From assembly GCA_902705835.1 (NCBI GenBank), contig CACSIN010000001.1, forward strand, positions 165,325 to 207,475: a stretch of DNA of 42,151 nucleotides, given 5' to 3'. The translations under genes and the position numbers were made by a program. This document shows, one piece after another, positions 26,189 to 34,539 of this stretch; the first letter of the stretch is position 1; each line of letters starts with the position of its first letter. This stretch comes from BD1-7 clade bacterium. GTDB lineage: Bacteria > Pseudomonadota > Gammaproteobacteria > Pseudomonadales > DT-91. Below the pieces are notes generated by a model. It did no database searches and was not told where the DNA came from. It saw only the letters and a list, made by a program, of their open reading frames with translations.

Positions 26189-27427
26189 TTATCGCACACC
26201 CATCGCCTGCTTCATAATTTGACGCTTCAGTGGCACAACTTGGCCCACACCAGCCATGCCGAGATGACGAATCCAGCTAACAGCAAGCGATTGCTGCCCA
26301 AACAGATGCTTAAATCCTTCCATCACCGTCATCATCATCAGGTTGTCGCCTTTACGTCGACGCTGGTAACGGCTCAATACCCGAAGATCTCCAATGCGAT
26401 GTCCACTGCGATGCGCCCGCAACAGTTCTTCTGCCAACACACGAACATCCTGCAGCCCGAGGTTAATGCCTTGACCTGCCAGCGGGTGAATCGTGTGGGC
26501 GGCATCCGCAACCAGCGCAATGCCGTCTTGCACATAGTCGAGCGCATGACGTTGACGCAGCGGAAAACTAAAACGACGCGACGCACCGACTACATTGCCC
26601 AAACAGGATTCGGTTGCAGATGTCAGCGTGTCACAGAATTCCTGATCATCCAAAGCCATCAAACGGTTGGCCTCTTCGACGCTAGCAGACCAAACAATCG
26701 AACAGAAATGCTCACCATTCTCGCCATCAGGTAATGGCAACAAGGCGCATGGCCCGGTGTGCATAAATCGTTGCCAAGCGGTGTTTTGGTGGGGCTTTTC
26801 CGTCTGTATCGTGCATACCAACCCGTGGTGACCGTAATCCCACTCACGAGTCTTAAAATCCATCGTTTGACGCACAAAAGAATTCGCACCATCAGCGCCA
26901 ACAACCAGCCCGGCTTTAACCTGTCGGTCTTGATCCAATTCAATAACATGGGTTGGATGTTTATCACCACCGACTGTCTGGCTAACAATGCCGCGCACTT
27001 TCACACCCTGCAAAAACTTCACATTCGGGCTCATTTGCAGCTCTTCAACCAAGCTATAAACAATCACCCGATTCTCAACCAATGTCCCCAAATGCGATTG
27101 GTGGATCTCTCGAGCGTCAAACTGAATATTACCGGTGCCTTCGCCATCCCAAACATACATGCTATCAAACATTTGTGAACGCAATGCTGAAATCCGCGGC
27201 CAGATACCAAGCTGTTCGAGAAAACTCTCGCTAGCTCGAGTTAAGGCACTGACTCGTGGATCAAAAGCATCAAGACGACTGTCACATGTTGGCGCTTGAT
27301 CAGGCAATGTACCGCCTTCAATAACCACCACTTTAAGATCGGTATTATTCAACGCACAGGCGAGCGCCGACCCGGCAATGCCAGAGCCAATAATAGCGAC
27401 ATCAAATGCTGGAATATTCTGGGTCAT
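26189..27427 (-). CDS. ubiI: UbiH/UbiI family FAD-dependent hydroxylase, probably UbiI
   Basis: A flavin monooxygenase that adds a hydroxyl to the ubiquinone ring, with C5 the likely position if this is UbiI. The 412 residues have the FAD dinucleotide motif IIGSGIAGSALA at about 12-23, VVGADGANSFVRQ as the central DG motif and LVADAAHTIHPLAGQGINLGLQDV as the second FAD motif. It is the last of ygfB-pepP-ubiH-ubiI, matching the position of visC/ubiI in E. coli. Regiospecificity among UbiH, UbiI and UbiF homologs cannot be settled by eye; position and similarity favour UbiI. Confidence 0.85.
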   Translation of the reverse strand: MTQNIPAFDVAIIGSGIAGSALACALNNTDLKVVVIEGGTLPDQAPTCDSRLDAFDPRVSALTRASESFLEQLGIWPRISALRSQMFDSMYVWDGEGTGNIQFDAREIHQSHLGTLVENRVIVYSLVEELQMSPNVKFLQGVKVRGIVSQTVGGDKHPTHVIELDQDRQVKAGLVVGADGANSFVRQTMDFKTREWDYGHHGLVCTIQTEKPHQNTAWQRFMHTGPCALLPLPDGENGEHFCSIVWSASVEEANRLMALDDQEFCDTLTSATESCLGNVVGASRRFSFPLRQRHALDYVQDGIALVADAAHTIHPLAGQGINLGLQDVRVLAEELLRAHRSGHRIGDLRVLSRYQRRRKGDNLMMMTVMEGFKHLFGQQSLAVSWIRHLGMAGVGQVVPLKRQIMKQAMGVR

Positions 27428-27617
27428 GGTTGTGCGTTCCTGTTTACTATCGTGCAGATGCCCATCGCATCTTTTGGGTATAGGTCAGCGATAATCTGAG
27501 CATCAGGCAGGCCACCTAGCCATGCCAAACGGGCATTATACCAGCCGTAAACGTTAGCGGCATGGAAAACAAAAAAGGCTAGCTACTCACACACCGGCAA
27601 CTGCCAGTATGATGCGA

Positions 27618-28868
27618 TCAGTAGCCACCGCCACTGTGCTGGCGCATACCGGTTGCGAAGCGCACAAACGACGATTTCAATGAGGGCACCAATTCAAGCG
27701 CGAGCAGCCCCATACCGCGCCCAACGACTAGCGGCAACTGACGACGCGCAAAGAGCCCTGGCAACACATCAGAAAACAACGCCGTCGTTTTTTGATCCAG
27801 CAATTGCTGGCGCTGATACTCCTCAAGCAGCGTCAGTTCTCCGGAAGAGCGCCCTGTTTTTTGCCCATCAGCAATAAGGTTCGCTAATACCTGAACATCA
27901 CGAAGCGCGAGATTAAAACCTTGCCCGGCAACCGGGTGTAAGCTGTGAGCGGCGTTACCAAGCACAACAAGGTGCCTACGTACTTGTTCATCAACGGTGG
28001 TTAACATCAGCGGATACGCATGTCTCTGCCCGACCCGCTGAAACTCGCCCATCCGACGACCAAATGTATCCTGCAGTGCGGCAAGGAAGGCAGAATCATC
28101 GGCATCAATCAACGGCTCTGCAATATCTGACGGCATCGTCCAAATCAACGCACTGCGATTTTCACCGTCTTGCGCCGTTAGCGGCAACAATGCCAATGGG
28201 CCGTTGGCCGTAAAACGCTCGTAGGCAGTCCCTTGATGCGGTTCTGAAGTACTAACATTCGTAACGATGGCCGTATGCTGGTAATCCGTGACGTTGGTAT
28301 GAATACCCAAGCTTGAACAAATTTGTGATCGAGCACCGTCGGCAACCACTACCAACTTTGCCGTTAATTTTTGCACGGGAGTCGTATCGTCACGTCCGAG
28401 TCGATATTCGATTTCAGCACCATCGGACTGCGGGCGCACCTGATGAACCGTCGCCGGACACAAAAAATTAACCGCCGTATTATGTTGTAAAAAATGCAGC
28501 AGTGAACGACCCAACCAGGCATTTTCCACCACAAATCCCAGTGCTTCTAAGCCCTCAGATTGATGATCCATGACCGTTGAGCCCCAATTGCCCTTGTCCG
28601 ACACATGCACTTGTTGAATCGGCTCAACGTGCTGACGCAAAAGAGGCCAGATGCCGGCCTGCTCAAAAATGGTATAGCTACTGTGCGATAGTGCCGTTGA
28701 GCGGGCGTCATAGCTCGGTTGATATTGGGGAATTTTTGCATCCATTGCCGGCATTGGAAAACTTTCCAACAAAGCGACCGACAGCGAGGCGGGCAACAAC
28801 GCCGCCAAGCTCGCCCCGACCATGCCGCCGCCGATAATGGCGATATCTACGTGCTGCAATTCGCTCAT
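27618..28868 (-). CDS. ubiH: 2-octaprenyl-6-methoxyphenyl hydroxylase UbiH
   Basis: A flavin monooxygenase of ubiquinone synthesis. The 416 residues show the FAD motif IIGGGMVGASLAALLP at the N-terminus, VVADGARSQICSSLGI as the DG motif and VLGNAAHSLHPVAGQGFNLALRDV as the second FAD motif. Its ATG overlaps the pepP stop codon by four bases (ATGA), so the two are translationally coupled. A 190-base gap separates it from ubiI, with no gene seen in the gap. Confidence 0.92.
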   Translation of the reverse strand: MSELQHVDIAIIGGGMVGASLAALLPASLSVALLESFPMPAMDAKIPQYQPSYDARSTALSHSSYTIFEQAGIWPLLRQHVEPIQQVHVSDKGNWGSTVMDHQSEGLEALGFVVENAWLGRSLLHFLQHNTAVNFLCPATVHQVRPQSDGAEIEYRLGRDDTTPVQKLTAKLVVVADGARSQICSSLGIHTNVTDYQHTAIVTNVSTSEPHQGTAYERFTANGPLALLPLTAQDGENRSALIWTMPSDIAEPLIDADDSAFLAALQDTFGRRMGEFQRVGQRHAYPLMLTTVDEQVRRHLVVLGNAAHSLHPVAGQGFNLALRDVQVLANLIADGQKTGRSSGELTLLEEYQRQQLLDQKTTALFSDVLPGLFARRQLPLVVGRGMGLLALELVPSLKSSFVRFATGMRQHSGGGY

Positions 28869-30190
28869 GTGTCAGCCATCAGTGCTTCAATATCTTGGAC
28901 TTCGCGGGGTACGTCATCGGTTAGAATTTCATAACCGCTTTTTGTTACGGCAATATCATCTTCAATACGAATGCCAATTCCTCGCCACTTTTCCTCAACA
29001 TCGGCGTTATTAGTCGCCACATAAATGCCCGGTTCAATGGTAAGTGTCATACCCGGTTCAAGTGCACGCCAGATGCCATCGACCTTATAATCACCAACGT
29101 CATGCACATCCATACCCAGCCAGTGACTGACTCGATGCATGTAAAATGGCTTATACGCCTCTTCCTCAATAAGGGTATCGACATCACCTGACAACAGACC
29201 CAATTGAACCAACCCTGCTGTGATGACCCGCACCGACGCATCATGCGGGGCGTTAAACGGGTTACCTGGCAAAACTTGTTCAAGCGCGGCCTTATGCGCA
29301 TCTAAAACCAATTGATAGAGCGCGCGTTGCGGCTCCGAAAAACGCCCATTTACCGGAAACGTACGCGTGATATCAGAGGCGTAATAGTCATAGTCAGCAC
29401 CGGCATCTATCAATACCAAGTCGCCGTCATTGAGCTTATCTCGGTTTTCAACGTAATGCAGAACACAGGCATTGGTGCCACCACCGACGATGCTGGGGTA
29501 GGCAGCTTGTCGAACACCGCCCATCATAAACTCGTGCATGATGGCTGCATCCAATTGATATTCGTAAGTAACCGTTTTCGCCTCACGCATAGCACGACAA
29601 TGCGCCCTAGCGGCCAACGCACCGGATTCACGCATCACTGCAATCTCAGCAGCCGATTTGAACAAACGTAAGTCATGTAGCAAATGATTCAAATCAACAA
29701 ACTCGCCCGGCGCCAGTGATCCAGCGCGCCGATTAGCACGGATCGTGTTTAACCAGTGCATTACCTTGGCATCAAATTCCAAATGCCGACCTAGGGAGTA
29801 ATAAACACGCGGATGCCCTTCAATCAGCCCGGGTAAAATGTCATCAATATCGTCAATCGGAAACCCGTCATCGGCCTTGTATTCACGGCAAACGCCTTCA
29901 GGCCCCGCGCGATAGCCATCCCACAACTCACGCTCTGGATCACGGTCACGACAGAAAATCACATATTCGCCTTGCTCGCGACCGGGGGCTAATACCGCAA
30001 CCGCATCTGGTTCATCAAAACCGGTAAGGTAGTAGAAGTCACTGTCTTGGCGAAACGGAAAATTCACATCGCTGTTACGTGGTACTTCACGTGCTGACGG
30101 AATAATCGCGATTGAACCCGGTGCCATATCTTCCATAAGGCGGGCGCGACGGAGGGCAAATTCACTGGCTTTGATTCTTAGCATCGGCAT
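28865..30190 (-). CDS. pepP: Xaa-Pro aminopeptidase PepP
   Basis: A metallopeptidase that removes N-terminal residues before proline. The 441 residues, the same length as E. coli PepP, comprise an N-terminal AMP_N domain and a C-terminal M24 pita-bread domain. Metal ligands appear in LIDAGADYDYYASDITRTF (two Asp), HRVSHWLGMDVHDVG (His), TIEPGIYV (Glu) and GIRIEDDIAVT (Glu). It begins the pepP-ubiH-ubiI block; the gap to ygfB is about 180 bases. Confidence 0.96.
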   Translation of the reverse strand: MPMLRIKASEFALRRARLMEDMAPGSIAIIPSAREVPRNSDVNFPFRQDSDFYYLTGFDEPDAVAVLAPGREQGEYVIFCRDRDPERELWDGYRAGPEGVCREYKADDGFPIDDIDDILPGLIEGHPRVYYSLGRHLEFDAKVMHWLNTIRANRRAGSLAPGEFVDLNHLLHDLRLFKSAAEIAVMRESGALAARAHCRAMREAKTVTYEYQLDAAIMHEFMMGGVRQAAYPSIVGGGTNACVLHYVENRDKLNDGDLVLIDAGADYDYYASDITRTFPVNGRFSEPQRALYQLVLDAHKAALEQVLPGNPFNAPHDASVRVITAGLVQLGLLSGDVDTLIEEEAYKPFYMHRVSHWLGMDVHDVGDYKVDGIWRALEPGMTLTIEPGIYVATNNADVEEKWRGIGIRIEDDIAVTKSGYEILTDDVPREVQDIEALMADT

Positions 30191-30223
30191 GATTACGTTA
30201 GGCTATTTGCGTTAGAAGCGAAT

Positions 30224-30241
30224 GTGGCCATTATCGGCCAC
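30224..30241. repeat. Small perfect hairpin upstream of pepP
   Basis: GTGGCC-ATTATC-GGCCAC, 34 bases before the pepP ATG, in the gap between ygfB and pepP. It has no following T run on either strand, so a terminator is unlikely. An operator or chance symmetry are both possible. Confidence 0.35.
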
Positions 30242-30369
30242 CGACTGATAATAACCAGATGAGGGAGGTTTCGCGAGACGTTGGGGATGGCCTGCCCTGA
30301 TTCACCTAGCTGCCATCGTCAAAAGCGGAGGGTTGTCGACACATCCGCCATTGACGGTAAATACTGCGT

Positions 30370-30999
30370 TTAATGCAGTTGACGTGATTTAAACAAGCTT
30401 TGTGCGTCGAGGTAATCCTTCCCTTGCACCGCATCGTCTTCTGTATCAATAGCATCAACGGCATATTCAACAAAGATGTTCATCGCAGCCAAACGCACGT
30501 ACTCAACGATTTGCATATAGTCATCTTCGGCGTTGTCATCCGAGTTTTCATCATCTTCGGTTTGCAACTGCGAAATTGCCGCTAGGTCATTCAGCGCATC
30601 ATTCACGACTTCAGGCAAATCTTTAATTTTTTTCTCAACCAAGGCAAAGCCGGCGAGAAATCCCTGACACCAAAACGCAAGACAGCGCAACCGCGCATCA
30701 AAATCAGCCTCATCATCCGGCAATAACGGATAGAAACCGAGTTCATCATCCGCTAATGCGATCAATGTCGACATATACACGTATTGCAGTTGTTCACGTT
30801 GTTCTTTCGTAAAACTGGCTTCAGTGTCAATAAATTCGCGGGCTTCGGCTAGCCACTCGTCCATTTCCATGCGCTTCCCTGCCGCGAGCTGACCGCCCAA
30901 CAAACCATGCATTTCTGATGGCGAGTTGTTTGCGCCTAACGCAACAAACAGATCACACACTTCGTCAAACACCAAAGGACGTACCTTTTTACCGCTCAT
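30370..30999 (-). CDS. ygfB: YgfB/UPF0149 family protein
   Basis: A 209-residue acidic, mostly helical protein of the YgfB (UPF0149) family. Conserved features visible are SPSEMHGLLGGQLA near the N-terminus, CLAFWCQGFLAGF in the middle and the acidic stretch before YMQIVEYVRLAAMNIFVEY. The ATG at 30999 has AGAGG eight bases upstream; the frame extends nine codons further only to a TTG. In P. aeruginosa the family member has been linked to control of beta-lactam resistance genes. Whether that holds here is unknown. It is upstream of pepP and divergent from the zapB-like gene. Confidence 0.9.
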   Translation of the reverse strand: MSGKKVRPLVFDEVCDLFVALGANNSPSEMHGLLGGQLAAGKRMEMDEWLAEAREFIDTEASFTKEQREQLQYVYMSTLIALADDELGFYPLLPDDEADFDARLRCLAFWCQGFLAGFALVEKKIKDLPEVVNDALNDLAAISQLQTEDDENSDDNAEDDYMQIVEYVRLAAMNIFVEYAVDAIDTEDDAVQGKDYLDAQSLFKSRQLH

Positions 31000-31191
31000 C
31001 GTTAATACCTCTGAATGCTTCGGCAACTACCGTCAATATGGATGGGTTTTCAAATGCTAGCACTGCCGTGCAACGCAGTCTGCAACTGGCGCAGAATAAA
31101 ATTGCACCCTCACAGAAACTTACATAGCATTGACCACAAAAATCACGCGCACTATAGTACTCAACAACTTACATAGCAATTCTCGAGCGTT

Positions 31192-31401
31192 ATGGACGAT
31201 CAACAACTCCGTCAGCTGGAAACCAAGGTCAATGAACTGATTCGCCTGTGCGAAACTCTCAATGACGAAAACCATGCGCTCAATGACCGCGAGGCTGCCT
31301 GGCAGCAAGAGCGTTCTAAATTGATCGAAAAAAATAATATGGCCCGTGATAAAATCGAAGCCATGATCAATCGCCTTAAGTCGCTGGAGCACAAAGCGTG
31401 A
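31192..31401 (+). CDS. ZapB-like coiled-coil protein (TIGR02449 family)
   Basis: A 69-residue protein that is almost entirely coiled coil (LETKVNELIRLCETLNDENHALNDRE and onward). It matches the small TIGR02449-type proteins encoded directly before zapA in many gammaproteobacteria. The composition and location suggest a role in cell division alongside ZapA, but that is inference. Its stop codon overlaps the zapA start (GTGA). Confidence 0.85.
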   Translation: MDDQQLRQLETKVNELIRLCETLNDENHALNDREAAWQQERSKLIEKNNMARDKIEAMINRLKSLEHKA

Positions 31402-31712
31402 CTGCTGCACCTAATAAGTCTGTTATCAAGCTACTTGGTAAGGAATACCAAATAGCCTGTTCGCCAGAAGAAGAAAAGGCGTTAGAACAGGCTGCTCATT
31501 ATCTGGATGAACAGATGCGCGGCATCCGCGACAGCGGCAAGGTTATCGGCCTTGAACGCATTGCGATCATGGCGGCCCTGAATATTTCTCATGAGCTGCT
31601 CTCAACTACCACAACGGATGAATCCGAAGTGGCACGTCAGCAGGCACAGGTTCAGAAACTGAACAGCAAGCTTGATGATACACTTCATCGATTGAAACAA
31701 ATCAAAATCTGA
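31398..31712 (+). CDS. zapA: Cell division protein ZapA
   Basis: An FtsZ-ring stabilising protein of 104 residues. KSVIKLLGKEYQIACSPEEEKALEQAAHYLDEQM is the ZapA globular head, followed by a helical coiled-coil tail. The start is GTG, overlapping the preceding stop codon by four bases, so it depends on translation of the zapB-like gene. The 6S RNA gene follows, the common arrangement in the group. Confidence 0.95.
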   Translation: MTAAPNKSVIKLLGKEYQIACSPEEEKALEQAAHYLDEQMRGIRDSGKVIGLERIAIMAALNISHELLSTTTTDESEVARQQAQVQKLNSKLDDTLHRLKQIKI

Positions 31713-31766
31713 TTATATTTCAATCACTTAGAATTATTCTATTTGAAAAATAGTCGACCGAAGGTA

Positions 31767-31795
31767 TGGCATTCTTTAACCGGTTTAGCTAGTAT
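31767..31795 (+). promoter_or_regulatory. Promoter of 6S RNA
   Basis: TGGCAT (31767-31772) and TAGTAT (31790-31795) are 17 bases apart, and predict a start near 31802. This coincides with the 5' end expected from the closing stem of 6S RNA, which supports the call although the -35 is poor. Confidence 0.5.
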
Positions 31796-31802
31796 CAATA
31801 CA

Positions 31803-31984
31803 GAGACTTTCTTGGGTACTTGCCAGTAGGTGTTGTCCTCGAGCCGATAAGTAAATACCCAGGGGGCTTTGTCGGGAAATGGTGTGCATGTCCGCTTGAC
31901 GGAAAGCCTGATTTTTTCGCATCGTCTCCGCCTTGAACCGTCGGGTTCAAGGGCTTATCCTGCAGCGGTACTTAGGAAAGTCTT
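31803..31984 (+). ncRNA. ssrS: 6S RNA
   Basis: A regulator of sigma-70 RNA polymerase, which folds into an open-promoter mimic. GACTTTC (31805-31811) pairs with GAAAGTC (31976-31982) to form the closing stem. GAGCCGATA, CGGGAAATGG-type central sequence and the hairpin CCTTGAACC/GGTTCAAGG (31931-31939 with 31944-31952) followed by CCTGCAGCGG match E. coli 6S RNA closely. The length of about 182 nt and the position between zapA and fthC agree with the family. Ends are estimated to a few bases. Confidence 0.93.
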
Positions 31985-32164
31985 CTTTCTCTTCTGTTGT
32001 ATCGGTCTTCACCGCTGACCTTTGTGTCTCCAATTTTCCACACCTTATCTGCCGCTTTTTGTCATATGCATAAATCAGCAATGCAGAGCTAAAATAACCG
32101 CCACAACGGCTCTATATTTCCAGCAAGCGACACAACTTTGCCGGATTTGCGGTATCGTTACTCT

Positions 32165-32806
32165 ATGCCGAACACTCCGAACGCAAGCAGCCAAGACAAA
32201 TCCTCCACCATACTTGCTGACAAAACAGCAATACGTCGACTGCTGCGCCAGCGCCGCCGATCGCTGTCCGACTACCAACAACGTCAAGCTGCGAAAAAAC
32301 TGGCACGCCAACTAAAAAAAGTAATTCCTGCAGACGTTCGCCACATCGGCTTGTACTTTCCTGCAGATGGCGAGATCAACCCTTTAGTCTTTGGGGACGC
32401 CGCCAGAGGCAAACACAAGATTTACTTGCCGCACATGCTCAGTGGGAATCATCTGATGTTTTCGGAATTTGGCCGCCACAAGGGGCTGGTGAAAAAACGC
32501 TTCGGATTGATGGAAGTCAGCCGTCCGACATTCCGGCAGCCTCATCGCTTGGATATCGTGCTCATGCCGCTAGTCGGATACGACAAACACGGTCATCGAC
32601 TCGGCATGGGCGGGGGATTTTACGATCGTACATTTGCCTACCTGACAGGCAATAACTGGCAGAGCAAGCCACAACTCATTGCGGTTGCCCACCACGTGCA
32701 GGTTTATCCCGAATTACCGACCGAAGCATGGGATGTGCCGGTCGACATGGTTGTCACTGACCGGCATATTATTCGCTGCCAGCCTCAGGCTTTCAGGAAG
32801 GTTTGA
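32165..32806 (+). CDS. fthC: 5-formyltetrahydrofolate cyclo-ligase
   Basis: ATP-dependent conversion of 5-formyl-THF to 5,10-methenyl-THF. The 213 residues contain RRLLRQRRRSLS at the N-terminus and the signature GHRLGMGGGFYDRTFAYL near residue 160. The ATG at 32165 is used; the frame continues only to a TTG 27 bases upstream. The gene (ygfA in E. coli) is normally cotranscribed with 6S RNA upstream. Its last 22 bases overlap the 3' end of ilvA on the other strand. Confidence 0.94.
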   Translation: MPNTPNASSQDKSSTILADKTAIRRLLRQRRRSLSDYQQRQAAKKLARQLKKVIPADVRHIGLYFPADGEINPLVFGDAARGKHKIYLPHMLSGNHLMFSEFGRHKGLVKKRFGLMEVSRPTFRQPHRLDIVLMPLVGYDKHGHRLGMGGGFYDRTFAYLTGNNWQSKPQLIAVAHHVQVYPELPTEAWDVPVDMVVTDRHIIRCQPQAFRKV

Positions 32807-34299
32807 TAGGCCGTGTTATCGGTCTCTTCGTCATATCGATAACCTAGCTCATCAAATACCGGGGCTATCTGGTCACGCTCACCTTCAGCAACCTGTAAAC
32901 CGACAAGTACACGGCCGTAGGCAGCACCGTGATTGCGATAGTGGAACATCGAAATGTTCCAACGCTGCCCCAAGCGATCGAGGAAGTTCATTAACGCACC
33001 TGGCCGCTCGGGGAAGGTGAAGGTGTACACAACTTCGTCATCAATCGACGGTGCAATCCCCCCAACCATATGCCGCACATGTTCTTTAGCTATTTCATTC
33101 AGTGTCATATCTTCTACTGAATAACCCTTATTGACGAGCTTATCGATAATGGCCTGGCGATCATCTGCGTCCTTGACCTGCATGCCGACAAATATCTGTG
33201 CCGCTTTATTGTCACTGAATCGATAATTGAATTCTGTGATGCTTCGCTTGCCCAAGATCGAACAAAATGTTTTAAAGCTGCCGGGCTTTTCCGGGATTTC
33301 AACCGCCAGAATCGCTTCGCTTTTCTCGCCTAATTGAGTTCGCTCAGAGAAATAACGAATACGATCAAAATTCGTATTCGCGCCGCTCTCAATCGCGACC
33401 AGTGTTTGTCCTTCTAAACCGTGCTCCGCGACATATTTTTTAAGCCCAGCCAACGACAATGCACCCGCAGGCTCAGCAATCGATCGAGTATCTTCAAAAA
33501 TATCTTTGATCGCCGCACACATCTCATCTGTTGAAGCGGTGATCACTTCATCAACGGTTTCTTTCAGCACGCGGTATGTCTCTTTACCGATTTGCCCTAC
33601 GGCAACACCATCAGCAAAAATACCCACTTCCGGCAAGGTAACACGTTTGTTAGCAGCCATAGCCGCTTTCAAACAGGCCGCATCTTCAGGCTCAACCGCA
33701 ATGATCTTGACCTCAGGGCGCACATATTTGATGTACGCAGCAACCCCGGCAGCAAGGCCACCACCGCCGACGGGTACAAACACGATATCCAAAGGTCCCG
33801 GGTTCTGACGCAAAATTTCGACGCCGATAGTACCTTGGCCAGCAATTACCTGACGATCGTCATACGGGTGAACGTATGTCATGCCTTTTTCTTCAACCAA
33901 CGAAAATGCATGGGCCGAGGCTTCGTCATAGGTATCACCGTGCAATACAACTTTCGCACCCCAGCCTTTGACTGCGTTGACCTTGATAGCCGGCGTTGTG
34001 CGCGGCATAACGATCGTGGCTTTACAGCCGAGGTACTGAGCAGATAGCGCTACACCTTGTGCGTGATTGCCTGCGGATGCCGCAACAATACCTTGCCCTC
34101 GCTGTTCGTCTGTCAGCTGACGCATTTTGTTATAGGCGCCTCGCAGCTTGAACGAAAAAACCGGCTGCATATCTTCACGTTTAATCAGAATTTGGTTGCC
34201 AATTCGACGTGACAAATTCCGCGCAGGTTGTAGCGGTGTTTCGATCGCAACGTCGTAGACGTTAGCAGACAAGATATCTTGGATGTATGACTTCGGCAT
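32785..34299 (-). CDS. ilvA: Threonine ammonia-lyase, biosynthetic (IlvA)
   Basis: A PLP enzyme converting threonine to 2-oxobutanoate, the first step to isoleucine. The 504 residues show Lys51 in FSFKLRGAYNKM as the PLP lysine, SAGNHAQGVALSAQYLG, the PLP phosphate loop PVGGGGLAAG and two C-terminal ACT-like domains (about 325-504; EIPEKPGSFKTFCSIL and FPERPGALMNFLDRL), the form inhibited by isoleucine. I chose the ATG at 34299, where the family starts. A 20-bp tandem duplication covers this start codon and puts a second ATG 20 bases upstream in another frame. No clear Shine-Dalgarno sequence precedes either ATG. Confidence 0.95.
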   Translation of the reverse strand: MPKSYIQDILSANVYDVAIETPLQPARNLSRRIGNQILIKREDMQPVFSFKLRGAYNKMRQLTDEQRGQGIVAASAGNHAQGVALSAQYLGCKATIVMPRTTPAIKVNAVKGWGAKVVLHGDTYDEASAHAFSLVEEKGMTYVHPYDDRQVIAGQGTIGVEILRQNPGPLDIVFVPVGGGGLAAGVAAYIKYVRPEVKIIAVEPEDAACLKAAMAANKRVTLPEVGIFADGVAVGQIGKETYRVLKETVDEVITASTDEMCAAIKDIFEDTRSIAEPAGALSLAGLKKYVAEHGLEGQTLVAIESGANTNFDRIRYFSERTQLGEKSEAILAVEIPEKPGSFKTFCSILGKRSITEFNYRFSDNKAAQIFVGMQVKDADDRQAIIDKLVNKGYSVEDMTLNEIAKEHVRHMVGGIAPSIDDEVVYTFTFPERPGALMNFLDRLGQRWNISMFHYRNHGAAYGRVLVGLQVAEGERDQIAPVFDELGYRYDEETDNTAYQTFLKA

Positions 34300-34320
34300 T
34301 GGATGTATGACTTCGGCATA
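34281..34320. repeat. 20-bp tandem duplication over the ilvA start codon
   Basis: Bases 34281-34300 and 34301-34320 match at 19 of 20 positions, differing only in the last base. On the minus strand each copy contains ATGCCGAAGTCATACATCC, so the start codon and first six codons of ilvA are present twice. Because the unit is not a multiple of three, the upstream ATG is out of frame with ilvA. Confidence 0.95.
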
Positions 34321-34409
34321 ATGGTAGGATTTGCAGATTTTCAAACGGCTAAGCTATCATATTCGTCAATTAAAAAGTAGCACAGGCCAGCAGCAGCTAT
34401 GCTTACCCC

Positions 34410-34436
34410 AGCACTTTAGAGAGTATTTAGAGTGCT
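34410..34436. repeat. Inverted repeat in the ilvA/methyltransferase-like intergenic region
   Basis: AGCACT (34410-34415) and AGTGCT (34431-34436) flank a 15-base AT-rich segment. It lies between the divergent ilvA and methyltransferase-like genes, where their promoters must be. It is a possible operator only. Confidence 0.3.
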
Positions 34437-34477
34437 CTGCATGGAACACGCAGGCAGCGAGCCTTACTCAGTGCACT

Positions 34478-34508
34478 GGCATATGTCTCAGCATGAGACA
34501 CTAATGCC
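34478..34508. promoter_or_regulatory. Nested inverted repeat upstream of the methyltransferase-like gene
   Basis: TGTCTCA (34484-34490) and TGAGACA (34494-34500) form a 7-bp inverted repeat around GCA, and GGCAT (34478-34482) with ATGCC (34504-34508) form an outer pair. It ends 31 bases before the ATG at 34540. A dimeric regulator site or an mRNA leader hairpin are both plausible. Confidence 0.45.
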
Positions 34509-34539
34509 GTGATTGAACACGGGCCAAAAGGATTTTGGA

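Noticed and set aside
27428-27617. Possible small gene or terminator between ubiH and ubiI
   Set aside because: No frame with a credible start and ribosome-binding site; a T run on the minus strand (27570s) lacks a convincing compact stem.
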